From: Anodontia alba
Lineage: Eukaryota > Mollusca > Bivalvia > Lucinida > Lucinidae
Direction: 5' to 3'
NCBI GenBank assembly: GCA_964016985.1
Contig: OZ024821.1
Span: forward strand, 85,099,035-85,163,034
Length of the DNA: 64,000 bases
The notes under the pieces were generated by a model, which worked only from the letters and a program-made list of their open reading frames with translations, made no database searches and had not been told where the DNA came from. The number at the start of each line of letters is the position of its first letter. Within the stretch, counting starts at the first letter, position 1. The translations under genes were made by a program, and so were the position numbers. Of this stretch, positions 10,299-20,964 are shown one piece after another.

Positions 10299-10302
<4 letters not shown>
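8261..10302. other. Long unassigned interval
   Basis: It contains a short CAA repeat at about 8764-8787 and scattered direct repeats such as GACTTATCAC. No splice-supported coding frame was recognised on either strand. Confidence 0.4.

Positions 10303-10332
<30 letters not shown>
10303..10332. repeat. Poly(T) run
   Basis: An uninterrupted run of about 30 T. It could be the poly(A) tail of a minus-strand retroposon, but no element or duplication was recognised beside it. Confidence 0.9.
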
Positions 10333-10333
<1 letters not shown>

Positions 10334-10741
10334 AAATGATGCCGATTAATATTTGCAGTTCTATACCGAAGCACAATTTAATAGTCATGAATAATGCTGA
10401 TATGAATTAAAAGAATACACACATCTGCATGAAAGTTATAGTGAAATACAGAAATAATTCTAAATAACATAGTACTAAGAAAAAAAAAGTGACTAAGACT
10501 AAAACTAATAAGTATATAAAGAAAGTTTTCCCATACATACTTATACTAAAAGCAATATTTCCCTGTATTTAAGTTTGTCTATTTCTGGTCTTCCATTTAG
10601 TTTCCAAACTGTCAGTTTGGCTTTCCGCTAGTGATGTTTCCATTAGAGTATAGTTATTTCGTTTTTGTGTTGCTTTCCCTTTGATGTCTCTAACGGGGGG
10701 TGTCGGATAATTGTATCGATTCCTGATCATTGCCTTCCCTT

Positions 10742-11579
10742 CTATTTAGTACAATTCACAGAAAATTGTGAAATCTGCGAATTTTCAGAAAAAGTCCCAT
10801 TTGCTGGAGAGGAATCTGGACGAGCTATTTCCTCTTTACCACATTCTACACAGTCATATATTCCATATAGTCCTTGTGGGTCCATTATGTGACGGGGTAA
10901 TGATTCAATGAACTCACTCAGGTTATGTATGTGTCTGTCCGATGCCGATAACGTATTTCTTAATACTTTTGTGTTGTGTTTTTCAGCTTTCAGAAGTTCC
11001 TCTGAAATAGTACATTCACATTTAGTTGTACTTAATTCTTTTATCGATGTTTCTATCTCCTTTTGGCGAGTTACATTCTGTTTCAGAAATTTTATCACAT
11101 TGTTCCTTTCTAACTCCACAGATTGCAGTAATTTAGCATTTTCCTCATTTTGATCCTTCAGTTTTACGGCTGTTTCATCACACTTAGATTGAAGGGAAAT
11201 ATTTGTTGTTTTTAGAGTTTGATTCACTTCCTGAAGATTCTGAATGGTTTCATTTGCACGACTAAGTTTAGTCATTACTAATTGTTCTTCCTGCAAAACT
11301 ACATTACTTGAGATTTCATCCCTGATTTCGTCATCCTTTAGTCCAAAAAATGGCATGGCAGCACACGAAATTTTATTTTCAATGAAATGTTGCCTTCTAA
11401 TAGTGTCCCTACTCTTCGTGCCTTACTTTTTTGTTTTTGTGTATTCCCTGAGTCTGCCTGTCACAACAGTGTCCTTTTCTACTGGTACTGGAACGTGTAT
11501 AACCAGTACTGGCTATGATGATGCCAGCCAATAGGGCCATAATTGAAATAAGTATTATGCTCCATTTTCTGTCTCCTAG
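10742..11579 (-). CDS. Putative single-pass membrane protein with coiled coil, two exons
   Basis: Not recognised as a named family. The main frame, stop at 10742, gives about 198-204 residues: a long heptad-rich coiled coil, then a Cys-containing tail (DCVECGKEE). It carries seven Asn-X-Ser/Thr sequons (NET, NQT, NIS, NVT, NLS, NGT, NCT), suggesting exposure to the secretory lumen or outside. Upstream, a second frame reads WSIILISIMALLAGIIIAST, a good membrane anchor, with ATG at 11540. The frames join in phase if a 91-nt intron is removed (donor AAAAAA|GTAAGG, intron 11336-11426, acceptor GGACTAAAG|GAT). The predicted topology is type II. An acceptor-like ATATTCTAG near 11580 suggests an earlier exon. 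Alternatively translation starts at ATG 11354-11356 as a cytosolic coiled-coil protein, or the frame break marks a pseudogene. Confidence 0.55.
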
Positions 11580-11580
11580 A

Positions 11581-11970
11581 ATATTCCGTTAAAAAATTAG
11601 AGTCTCCTTTTCAGTTCTAAGGGAAATTCGCTCGGCAGCTTGAGATACCAAGATCGCGTAACAAGCTAGAAAAAAAAAAAAAAAAGATAGACAAATACAG
11701 TATTTTGATAAAAAAAATACCATATTTTTGCATTTTAACACATATATGCACCCGACGTCGGCGAAATTTGCTATTCCGATGGCCTGTTAGAGCAATTCAA
11801 ATGAGTACCAACGACATTCGCTGTAATAAAGAAAATCGAAAAATAAAATTCACATAAGCATCATTAAATACCATCATAAGGTCCTCTGCTGATCTTTCTT
11901 TAAAGATAGTCTTATCTCTGATAAAGGACAGGGTGTGATAAAACCTGGTGCAGACTGGTTGAGTCTTCAC
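11581..11970. other. Putative upstream intron or promoter of the coiled-coil gene
   Basis: No further exon was found here. A CAGTATTTTGATAAAAAAAT phrase also occurs at about 6671, hinting at a dispersed repeat. Confidence 0.35.

Positions 11971-12022
<52 letters not shown>
11971..12022. repeat. (TA)n(TG)n microsatellite
   Basis: Alternating TA changes to TG over 52 bp. The open frame reading Cys-Val repeats is an artefact. Confidence 0.97.
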
Positions 12023-12024
<2 letters not shown>

Positions 12025-12199
12025 CGGCGCAAAGTAAGAATCGGTACAAATACGAAATTGTCTTGCGCAAAGTAGATTCTTACTTTTTCGCCAATTCCGG
12101 AATTGTACCGGACAATTCTAGAATTCTAGAATTGCGCATGGTCTACACAGTTTGTATGCAGAATTGTCAACTTGTACCTAACTAATATAAAATGTTTTA

Positions 12200-12222
12200 A
12201 TAAAAAAAAAAAAAAAAAAAAA
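12200..12222. repeat. Poly(A) run
   Basis: About 20 A following AATGTTTTAAT. No associated retroelement recognised. Confidence 0.9.
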
Positions 12223-12599
12223 CGTAAAAAGTGCCCAAAGTTTTTTCTTTTCTTTCCTTTTTTCAGAAATAAAATGGTTTTTACCATATTTGCAGAAGTT
12301 AAACTTCATTCAAAACAACAAAAAAGTCCGTAAGAAGGAAAATATGTTTCGCTTTCATTACTTATGTTAATTAATCCGCTCATGATAGGTGGGCGAGTTA
12401 AGGAATTACATTTACATGTCAGGTGGGGATTACCTCAGGTCACTTGAACCAATAAGAAAATAAGTGACGACAGTATTTATTTTATCGGCAATATATATAT
12501 AGTTGCTAATTTACTACAAAGATGTCTAATTGTTAAGTTAAAAAAATTAACGACTGTCTATATTAAAAGGCATCAATGGGTTAATGACTTTTATCCGTG

Positions 12600-12686
12600 G
12601 AGAAAGGGAGGCTCTATTTATTTATTTGTTCAAATCTGAAATTTGTTTTTTTATTTTTTATTTCATATTACATTAATAAACTACAA

Positions 12687-12720
<34 letters not shown>

Positions 12721-12860
12721 TACCCCACAAACGAACGGAATAAATGAGTTAATGTCTGTCATCCATGGAGAGAGGAGGTTCTATTTATTTAATTGTTCAA
12801 ATCTGAAATCTGAAATTTGTTTGTTTACTGTTTTTACTTATTTAAAAAAGAATACAAAAA
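12600..12860. repeat. Two-copy direct repeat with AAT microsatellite
   Basis: GTGGAGAAAGGGAGGCTCTA with TTTATTTATTTGTTCAAATC at 12597 recurs at about 12764 as ATGGAGAGAGGAGGTTCTAT. An (AAT)n tract of about 33 bp lies between them at 12687-12719. Confidence 0.75.
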
Positions 12861-12924
12861 ATATTAATGATAATGATAATGAAAAAACTTAACCCCACAA
12901 TTGATAAAGCATGAAGTCACGACG

Positions 12925-13050
12925 GGGTATCCACATGATGGTTTCTTATCACTCCATTGAAACATATATTGTCGCTTCTTGTGAGAAGCGTCTAAACGAG
13001 ACATATCTAATGAATACCCACAACATATGGTTTCGTGGAGAAATAAGAAA
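12925..13050. repeat. Hairpin MITE, family H1, diverged
   Basis: The right arm AATGAATACCCACAACATAT with TTCGTGGAGAAATAAGAAAC matches the right edge of the copy at 48368-48462. The inner CGCTTCTTGTGAGAAGCG is a short perfect hairpin. Confidence 0.55.
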
Positions 13051-13065
13051 CATAATGCGGTAAAA

Positions 13066-13290
13066 AAAATCAACAGGCAACATTTTAAAGCATTCTTATT
13101 TTTTCAGAAATGACAATTTATGCAAATTGTCTTTCTTTTTTGTCAAAAAATAGGTTTTGACATTTCTCAGTTGATTTGGAGAAAAATTGCATATCAAACC
13201 CTATTTTCTGGCAAGATAAGAAAGTTAATTTCAAAATGTCGTCTGCTGCAATTTCAAAACGTCTGCTGCAATTTTACTCAGCATGCTAAG
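13066..13290. repeat. Hairpin MITE, family H2 copy d, rearranged
   Basis: Left CAACAGGCAACATTTTAAAG, right AAAATGTCGTCTGCTGCAAT. The GTCTGCTGCAATTT end is duplicated, and the central arms are partly scrambled. Confidence 0.55.
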
Positions 13291-13319
13291 GCGTCATTAG
13301 AATAACGTTAACCATTAAA

Positions 13320-13505
13320 GCACTAAGCATTCTAAATTTGATATCCTTATTATTTCAGTCAAAAAAGACATTTCATGTGATTCAGCTGCTAGGCAGATGA
13401 TTCACATGAAATGTTATGTTTTTTCTTTGAAAATTAAAAAAAAAAAAAATCTCTGAAAATAACAAATAGATAAATAAATAAATAAATGTCGCCTACTTCA
13501 GTTTA
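13320..13505. repeat. Hairpin MITE, family H2 copy e
   Basis: Central palindrome GACATTTCATGTGATTCAGC with its inverse ATGATTCACATGAAATG, flanked by AGCATTCTAAATTTG and GTCGCCTACTTCAG. Confidence 0.65.
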
Positions 13506-13596
13506 ACGTTTAAAGTTTCGCATCGTACGTCGGATAATATGAATAAGCAGCGTGCGTTGGAAGATATGTATGAGGTGCCGTTGTACTATAAATCCC

Positions 13597-13937
13597 CTAT
13601 TTTGTGATATCACTAAATCGAATTAGTGATATCACTAATTCTATTATCTCTATTTATTGATATCACTAACTAAATAGAATTAGTGATATCACTTAATCAA
13701 ATTTATTTTGTGATATCACAAAATCGAATTAGTGATATCACTAAATTGATTTTGTGATATTACTAATTCGATTTTGTGATATCACTAATTCGGTTTAGTG
13801 ATATCACTAAATAGACATGATTAAGTGATATAAAAAAATCGAATTAGTGATATCAAAAATCGAATTAGTGATATCACTAAATATGAACGAATTAGTGATA
13901 TCACTAAGTCGAATTAGTGATATCACTAAATATATTA
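13597..13937. repeat. Palindromic satellite array 1 (GTGATATCAC, 22-bp unit)
   Basis: About 15 units of a roughly 22-bp repeat. Each has the palindrome GTGATATCAC joined by TAAATCGAATTA-type linkers that are themselves near-palindromic (AATCGATT). Variation is mainly T/A choices next to the palindromes. A second array of the same unit lies at 15513-15972. Confidence 0.93.
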
Positions 13938-13982
13938 CATTTGCAAACAATACAGTGTTTACTTCCTAATAAATTTGTTTCC

Positions 13983-14218
13983 GCTCAGCATTCTGGGTAA
14001 ATATTTCAGCGGACGTCATTTTGTAATATTTCTTTTATTTTTCCCATGCAAAATTGTAGCAGGCGACATTTTCTTTGTTATATTTTTCCGAAAAAATAAA
14101 ACTTGGCATTTCATTTGGACTCGTCAGCCAGACGAGTCACATGAAATGTCAAGTTTAATTTACTCTAGATGTAAAAATAATTAAACAAATATCAAATTTT
14201 CATCTGCTGCTGTTATGA
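13983..14218. repeat. Hairpin MITE, family H2 copy f, with duplicated left end
   Basis: CAGCATTCTGGGTAAATATT with TCAGCGGACGTCATTTTG is followed by a second partial left end GTAGCAGGCGACATTTTC. The palindrome AAAACTTGGCATTTCAT with its inverse centres on GACTCGTCAGCCAGACGAGTC. Confidence 0.7.
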
Positions 14219-14842
14219 TTTAGACTTTAAGACATAGACTCGTTGAGCTAACAACTTTCTTTTCTGTATCATGACAACTAGTCGCCATCTTGATGCATGG
14301 GCGCGATTTTTAGACAATACAATTATTCTAGAAAATCTTCATGTGAGTAAAATTCTGTCTTAAAGAAATTTAACCATAGTAAATATATGATTCAGTTTTG
14401 TATCGTCGTAGAACTAATAAGACGTAGGACTAAAAAGTGTCCCCTATCGGCTTCCGTACGTTTTCGATTTAAACGATATATTGATTACCAAAATCAATGG
14501 TGAAAAACATCCTGTCGCTTCCGCAATATAACAGTAATTTTGAGGATTGAACAAAAATAGTACGAAATGGTCCAGTTCTTTGCGAAGTCCGATAGCAGCG
14601 TCAAGCGTTAGTTTCCTACAACACTATAGAGAAAAGACATCTATAAATATATTCTGCACTGCGTGAGATCGAGATCGAGTAACATATAAAATAAACAAAC
14701 AGATATAATTGACATTTGTTTAAGTATGTTGCCCTTAAAGTCATGTTTACAGAAGTACTGCAAATACATACATGCTGCATTAATTGATAAATAAATTGTG
14801 AATTATATAAGGGAATATGAATCTTTATGACAATGATACAAC
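14219..14842. other. Unassigned interval between satellite arrays
   Basis: No coding frame or shared repeat was recognised. Confidence 0.4.
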
Positions 14843-14852
14843 TTTTTTTTTT

Positions 14853-14891
<39 letters not shown>
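14843..14891. repeat. T-run followed by (GT)n microsatellite
   Basis: About 15 T then about 17 GT steps. Confidence 0.97.
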
Positions 14892-14893
<2 letters not shown>

Positions 14894-15512
14894 TCTTCAA
14901 TAGTTGAGAAACTCTAGAACAAATATGAATTCGAATAAGTAATTACATTAGCATCTTGATTCATGTTAAGCAACACCGAAATAGAAAGTAGATCTAGAAT
15001 ATTTTTGTAGATTCTGTTAATCTGATAGCTATGTTCTGCTGTGTTTTATTTGTATAAATATCTGTCAGCGTGCTTCTGCTTATCTTCAAGGTCGTTAATA
15101 CTGAGTTAAATATAGAACCCTTTACGTCAGCCATGGGAATTTCGATACTAACATTAGACTGCTTAGTAAATTTCACACCAGGCGTCTATTTTAGTACGAA
15201 ATTAACCACTTCCATTCCCTATGCTAAGTTAGCGGTAGACTGCTCCACATGACCTCGTAGAAAATCTTTACGATAGTAAATTTGTCGAACTGTGAAGCAG
15301 TTTAAGTTAGCGGACGGAAAATTGATTACTTTTTTCTTATTTTTCCCAGAAAACAGGATTTGATCTTTCAAACAAATATCAAAACACTTTTTCTATAAAA
15401 CAAAAAAAGGAGAAAAGACATATTTCTTACCTAAGAGCATGCGCAGTGGTAACGCATGAGCAGTGATCATTTCGGGAGCCCACATTATTCCAAAAGTTCA
15501 AAGTGAAAATAT
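14892..15512. other. Unassigned interval with H2 arm fragment
   Basis: TTATTTTTCCCAGAAAACAG with GATTTGATCTTTCA near 15338-15372 is a single arm of the H2 family. The rest is unassigned. Confidence 0.4.
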
Positions 15513-15972
15513 GAATTTGTGATATCACAAAATCAATTTAGTGATATCACAAATTCACTCCTATTTAGTGATATCACAAAATCGAATTAATGATATCACA
15601 ATATAGATTTTGTGATATCACTAAATCGAAATGAATTTGTGATATCACTAAATCGAATTAGTGATATCACAAAATCGATTTAGTGATAGCACTGAATAGA
15701 ATTAGTGATATCACTAAATAGAATTAGCGATATCACAAAATCATGACCATTTTGTGATATCATTAAATCGATTTTGTGATATCGCAAATTCTATTATGTG
15801 ATATCACTAAATCGATTTTGTGATATCACAAATTCAGTCTTATTTTGTGATATCACAAAATCGATTTTGTGATATCACAAAATCGATTTAGTGATATCAC
15901 TAAATCTATTTTATGATATCACAAAATAATTAGTGATATCACATAATAATTAGTGATATCACAAAATCGATT
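15513..15972. repeat. Palindromic satellite array 2 (GTGATATCAC, 22-bp unit)
   Basis: About 20 units of the same 22-bp repeat as 13597-13937, with more AAAATCGATTTT linkers. The array ends at CAAAATCGATTTCAAGGTC. Confidence 0.93.
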
Positions 15973-17832
15973 TCAAGGTCACACAAAGGCTTAGATTTTG
16001 GAAATTGCCCCCATCGACCACACACACACACAAAAAGAGGAATTATAGACACAAGCTTGTTTAACAATAGGTCTGTTCAAACTGGTGGTGGATATACGTT
16101 TTCCTCTGACAACACTGTTCTAGATCATCAACTCTTATGTCATGTCTCATCCACGACAACACAATCAACAGATCATGTGACTGAAAACCACCAAGGAGTT
16201 TGTAAAACACCCAGTCCCAAAATTATGCTTGCTCGTAAAAAATGTATGCAACACACAATGGCCGAAATAACACATTATAAACTGGGAAGATGAAACTGTT
16301 TTGTTAAAATCGTTTTTTGTATAAATATTCATGTACCTCAATAATTGAACAGAAATCGTTTCTTTATCAGACAAATGGTATAAAAAGTGTGAATGATTCA
16401 TGATTTACTACATCGTGGAAGTTAAGACTAAGAGGTTAGCATGTTGCAATAAACTAGCTTCCGTATCAGTCAGAAAATATCATTAAAACTTTCGAATAAC
16501 TCAAAGCGTTCTGTCTCGATTTTGGTTTTTCAAACACAAAATGCAGTATGGAAAGCACGCGACTTATATGTACAGTTCTCTTTTGTCCAAACTCGACAAA
16601 TGCGTACAATGACGCCCCGATCACTTGGTCAGTGCACGCGACATGTATTACTGTGCGCACAGTATGAAAACCTCGAATAACTTCCAAAATGTACTACCAA
16701 CAAGTTTCGAACTTTTGCACATTATAAATGCCGATTTTTTTCATTTTTTTTCTAAAGTAAAAATAAAATCCAGAACATTTCCATAAATGAACAACAACTG
16801 CGTTTTACCCTTTTTTCCATAAAATAAAATCACACGCTTGCATAAATCGGTTGCTGCATCGGCTATCGCTTCACACACATATGTCTATTGTTAGGCAAAT
16901 ATGAAGCTGGATATATAAGTGACAATAATCAGTATAGAAAACTTCCAAAAGTAGCATATTTAGAAATACATACTTTTTTAATATCCCGGTACACAAAAAA
17001 GTCCAATTTCTTCCCTCGTCGACTGCAGCCAACCAGCGACTACTGCGAATTTCGAGTACAGTGATTCTCTAGCGTGATAGACGAAGCTAAAAAATAAATA
17101 AATTCAACGCATTTTGATACATTTTAGACTGAATAAACTCCCCTACTCTATATCACGGGTAGGAAACTTCATAATCGGAGCCGGTGGCTCTGATAAGCAA
17201 ATGTTGTGTGCGTCTTCTGGAGCACGTGCGGCTCTGAATATAGCGGCTGAAAAAAAAGTAAACAAAAGCGGTAGGTCAGTCACTCGTCGAAAGAATCTGT
17301 TTTTGTGGGGTAGTTTTTCTCGAAAAGGAGAATTACATGCTGCTCTCAAGTCTTTAAACAGTTTTCTCACCTAATAGATAGTTTGTAAATGTGTACGATC
17401 TCGTCTGAATTACTTGTGGCGTGGGCTGATCGATGCTGAATAAACGGACTTTTTTACTATTGTATTTTTTTTCTTTTCCTTGCTGTTTTTTTATTTTCGC
17501 TTAAACCATCATTGTGGTGTAATGTTATCCTTCGTTACTGCGCTTTTGACTTATTTTCATTCTACTACAATGAATAGTTGTGTTTCTGATCATATATTGA
17601 GATAAGTACCTTTGTAATAATGATAATCTGCCATCACGTCATACAAAATAATAAATGTGTATTAGGAGAAGAACTAAATAAGCTTATGCTTCCGTTCTAA
17701 TCCTATAGTTTGTGTATATGTCATTTATGTATGTATGATCATCGTATTTTGGAAATAAAATATGTTTAAACCAATCTATATTAAGCCTAATGCGGCATTT
17801 AATATAGCTACGAATTTCAGTCTTCTGGTCCA
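15973..17832. other. Unassigned interval
   Basis: A short CA tract is at 16019-16032. Overlapping open frames at 17114-17374 on both strands have no recognisable domain. A GC-richer patch at 17160-17360 is the only compositional change. Confidence 0.4.
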
Positions 17833-18851
17833 TCCCAGCGAGCAAAAAATATAGGACCAACATGGGCCCCAAATGGGTATTTATATGGGTCCTATATGGG
17901 AAGCCCATAAGGGACTCATGAGGGACCCACATGGGCAAAGCCATATGGGAACTCTATGGGTCCAGTATGGGAAAAATCAACCCACATTTCTTCCAGAAAA
18001 AAACACTTTTACACATTTTTATACAAATATAAGTCCCCAGTCCCAGCCCATTTGTTGGACTGGTAAGGTCGCAACAGAGAGAGTCCTACGTACATGTGCA
18101 AGTTATTGTACATGCGAAGACTCAAGAGGCCTTAAAATAGTAGGCGTCCTTTTCAATAGTTGGAAATGGTGGCCTCATGTGTATTTATATATACCTCAAT
18201 TTTAAAAGTAATAGGGATATACGAGTTAAAATACAAATACGATCATGAATCGACCTCCATGTCGGGGAAAAAAGTCAAGATAAATTTAATAGATACTTTC
18301 ATTTTGTAATGAACAAACTAATGTTGTTTTTTTTTATTATTATTATTATTATCTATTTTATTTTTTATTTTTTGATATTATGTTTAAATAGTGGTACAGT
18401 TGTTGTTCCCCTTAATACCCATATTGAACCCATATGGGTCCCATTTAGTAATGGGAGGAAACACTGGAACCATAGAGGTCCATGGGAGCCATTTGGGCCC
18501 TAATTATGCATCTAAAAATTATCGCTTTTCCAGGATTATTTCAATTTTATCTCGGGGTCCCACATATTGGTATTTTTATAGTTATCGAATATTACCAACA
18601 TGGGACCTGTATGGCTTATATGGGCAAAAAGCCTGTATGGGGCCCATTTAGGACCCTAATGGGATAAATGCCCAGAATCTGCTCATACGGTTCCCACATA
18701 TACATGTTTGTTGGCCGAATTGTATCACTATGGGACCTATATGGGTCTTTTATGTGCAAAAAAAGCCTATATGGGGCCTCCGTAAGACCCGAATGGGATA
18801 AATGCCCAGATTCTGCCCATATGGGTCCCATATATACATGTTTGCTGGGAT
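17833..18851. mobile_element. CATATGGG-rich element with short terminal inverted repeats
   Basis: It begins TCCCAGCGAGCAAA and ends TTTGCTGGGA, which is the inverse of TCCCAGCAAA. The interior is packed with the partly palindromic words CCCATATGGG, ACCCATATGG and GGGTCC. The last 240 bp contain two tandem versions of the right end: CCCAGAATCTGCTCATACGG near 18670 and CCCAGATTCTGCCCATATGG near 18806, each followed by ATATACATGTTTG. Coding frames here are repeat artefacts. Superfamily is not assignable from the sequence. Confidence 0.6.
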
Positions 18852-19479
18852 GTTCCAATGTAACAAGTAAATTGGTCAGTGTATATGACTGCATCTATTT
18901 CCATTTGAAATAACTCGGTCAGTTGGAAAGCAATTAGCACGAAATAAACGGGTATGTTAGCTATTCAACACACCATTCAAGTGCAGTTAAGTATTTTAAA
19001 ATATACCTGGGATAAAACAAAGGAAGCCTATTAGTGACAGAACTTTTTGCACGACCCTCGTATATATATATGTGTGTTTGTGTGTGTGTCTATGAAAGAC
19101 ACATTATATAGCATAAGCGTGATGGCACGGGGAAAATGTAACTGGCATATAAACTGCATTATTAAAATTAATTCCAGAGTAATTCCATTTCTACATTCAC
19201 CAAGCTGAGACTTAGGTGCCTAGTCAAAACTTGCTTATGTTTTCTTTCTTATTGTTACCATATTGTTACTTTTATTACTCTTATACACTGTACTTGTCAG
19301 GTGCTTGAATGAGTTTGGCTTTAAGGTGCTGTTGAATGGGTCTGGCGATATGCACTGCTATGCTTAGTAATGATTTAAGATGAATATTTCAATCGACCAG
19401 TGGCGTATCGCCATTGGCCTGTTCCACGGTACCTTATCTAAAGACATTCTTGATCAGTGCTACTTTTTGTCATTCAAAA
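18852..19479. other. Unassigned interval, possible 5' region of LINE remnant
   Basis: A TA/TG microsatellite lies at 19053-19089. The segment 19380-19480 could be the 5' part of the CR1-like remnant, but no conserved motif is visible. Confidence 0.35.
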
Positions 19480-19615
19480 TTATAATTGTTTTATTAACCA
19501 GGGCATACCTGACCTTTCAAAATGCAGTACATGGTATCTACTTAATCCTCAAGGAGTGTATTCTAAATATAGTCATTTTACATTATCCCTGTACATTCTT
19601 TTGTTTAAAGCATTT

Positions 19616-19639
19616 GATATTGAGCTAAACCCGGGTCCC
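19616..19639 (+). other. 2A-like ribosome-skipping motif in LINE
   Basis: The codons read DIELNPGP, followed by Pro, fitting the D-[VI]-E-x-N-P-G-P consensus. Upstream residues are hydrophobic (SLYILLFKAF), as in active 2A peptides. In intact elements it would separate the N-terminal product from the enzyme by a skipped peptide bond. Confidence 0.82.
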
Positions 19640-19696
19640 CCAAATTCTCCATCTATCCCTATTACACTTGAATACCAGAAGTATTTGCAACAAACT

Positions 19697-20420
19697 GGAA
19701 TATATAAGAGAAAATTTTCTAGATTATAATATTTTATGTTTTTCAGAGACACCTTTAGATGATCAGGGCCCAGTTGTTCAACCGTCGTTAGCTTAACGAG
19801 CTCGTTAAGGGTCATTTCGTTAAATATTTTAACGGATTCAATATACAATATTCTGATATTTTTTGCTGAAAAAATGTGAGTAGCTTGCAAAAGCTACTCA
19901 CATTTTTTCAGCAAAAAAATTTGGCATATTTGCGTATCACTCGATCTACATTTTAACGAATCGTTAAGTAACGACATCGTTAGCTTTGAACAACTGGGCC
20001 CAGATATCTAATGACGTTTTAATTTTATCTGATTTTTTCGACGCTCCCTACAGAAAAGATAGAAGTAACCGTGGTGGCGGACTATTAGTCTATATAAATT
20101 CAGAACTTATCCACACAATAAAGCGGGACTTGGAAATATTCTGCGACGAGTCCATTTGGGTCGAAATTAAGGTTAACAATTTATCATATTTATTAGTCTT
20201 CTTTTATAGTCCATTGACTGCTGATGCGCAGTTTTTAATAACCTCAATTTAAATATTGAAAAAGCTTTGGAGTTATTTAAATATCTTAGTTGGAGACCTG
20301 AATGATGATTTTTTTTTTAATTTTGAATCCAAACTTCCTTAATCTTAAAGACGTACTGTTGATAAATTCATTACAAAACACAATTACTGACACTACCCGC
20401 CCAGCATGCAATTCTGGATC
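19697..20420 (+). pseudogene. LINE endonuclease domain, interrupted
   Basis: The AP-endonuclease fold of a CR1-like LINE nicks target DNA. Visible pieces are the catalytic-Glu region (CFSET, before the MITE), the DRSNRGGGLLVYI segment, DESIWVEI, the FYSP block, the catalytic VGDLN block in another frame (LVGDLNDDF), and a TDTTRP-like stretch. At least two frameshifts occur after 20250, and the MITE at 19767-20000 separates the first two pieces. Confidence 0.75.
19767..20000. mobile_element. PIF/Harbinger-like MITE with CAG duplication, copy 1
   Basis: Terminal inverted repeats GGCCCAGTTGTTCAA and TTGAACAACTGGGCC bound a 234-bp element. A long inner palindrome, TTTTTTGCTGAAAAAATGTG with AGTAGCTT and its inverse, lies in the middle. 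CAG is repeated on both sides (19764-19766 and 20001-20003). Three-base target duplications of the type CWG are known for some PIF/Harbinger elements. Its removal with one CAG restores the host LINE frame (...LDDQ-ISND...). Confidence 0.82.
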
Positions 20421-20908
20421 CAATCTTAATTCCTGATGATCTCCCTTACCTCGACTCAGGAACTTTTCCTAACCGTCTGAAATCAGCGATCACAAAGCAA
20501 CATTTATAAGATTTCCTTTTCCGTATCATTGCCAAAAAACATATGAAAGGCTAGTTTGGCTTTATAAAAAAAAAAGCAAATTTCGATCAGCTTAAACAGC
20601 TCGTAGTAAACCATAATTGGAATCGCTTATATGACGGGTCTATTAATTTATCATATTTATTAGTCTTCTTTTATAAATTTTTAAATTCTTTTGAAAATTT
20701 CACAGATACTTTTCTCAGTTTTGTTAAAACATGTATCCCAAGTAAACTAGTAACGGTCCACCCCGACGACAAACCTTGGTTTGATTTTGAAATCCGCCAT
20801 TTCCCGCGCATCCGCGACAGATTTAAAAAAAAAAAGCCATGAAATCTGGTAATTCGACTGACTGAAAAAAATATAAGCATGCCAGAAACAAGGTTAATAA
20901 TTTTAAAA

Positions 20909-20910
<2 letters not shown>

Positions 20911-20960
<50 letters not shown>
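20911..20960. repeat. (CA)n microsatellite inside LINE linker
   Basis: Twenty-five CA steps follow AAAAAG in the position of a Lys-Lys-His codon string of the LINE, then AAAACAAAACAAACAAA steps lead back into LINE-coding sequence. Confidence 0.97.

Positions 20961-20964
<4 letters not shown>

Noticed and set aside
10303..10332. Tail of a minus-strand processed pseudogene
   Set aside because: No coding similarity or flanking duplication could be found beside the T-run.
17114..17374. 86- and 75-codon frames on opposite strands in a GC-richer patch
   Set aside because: No recognisable domain, no clear splice sites, and the overlap on both strands gives no reason to choose either.
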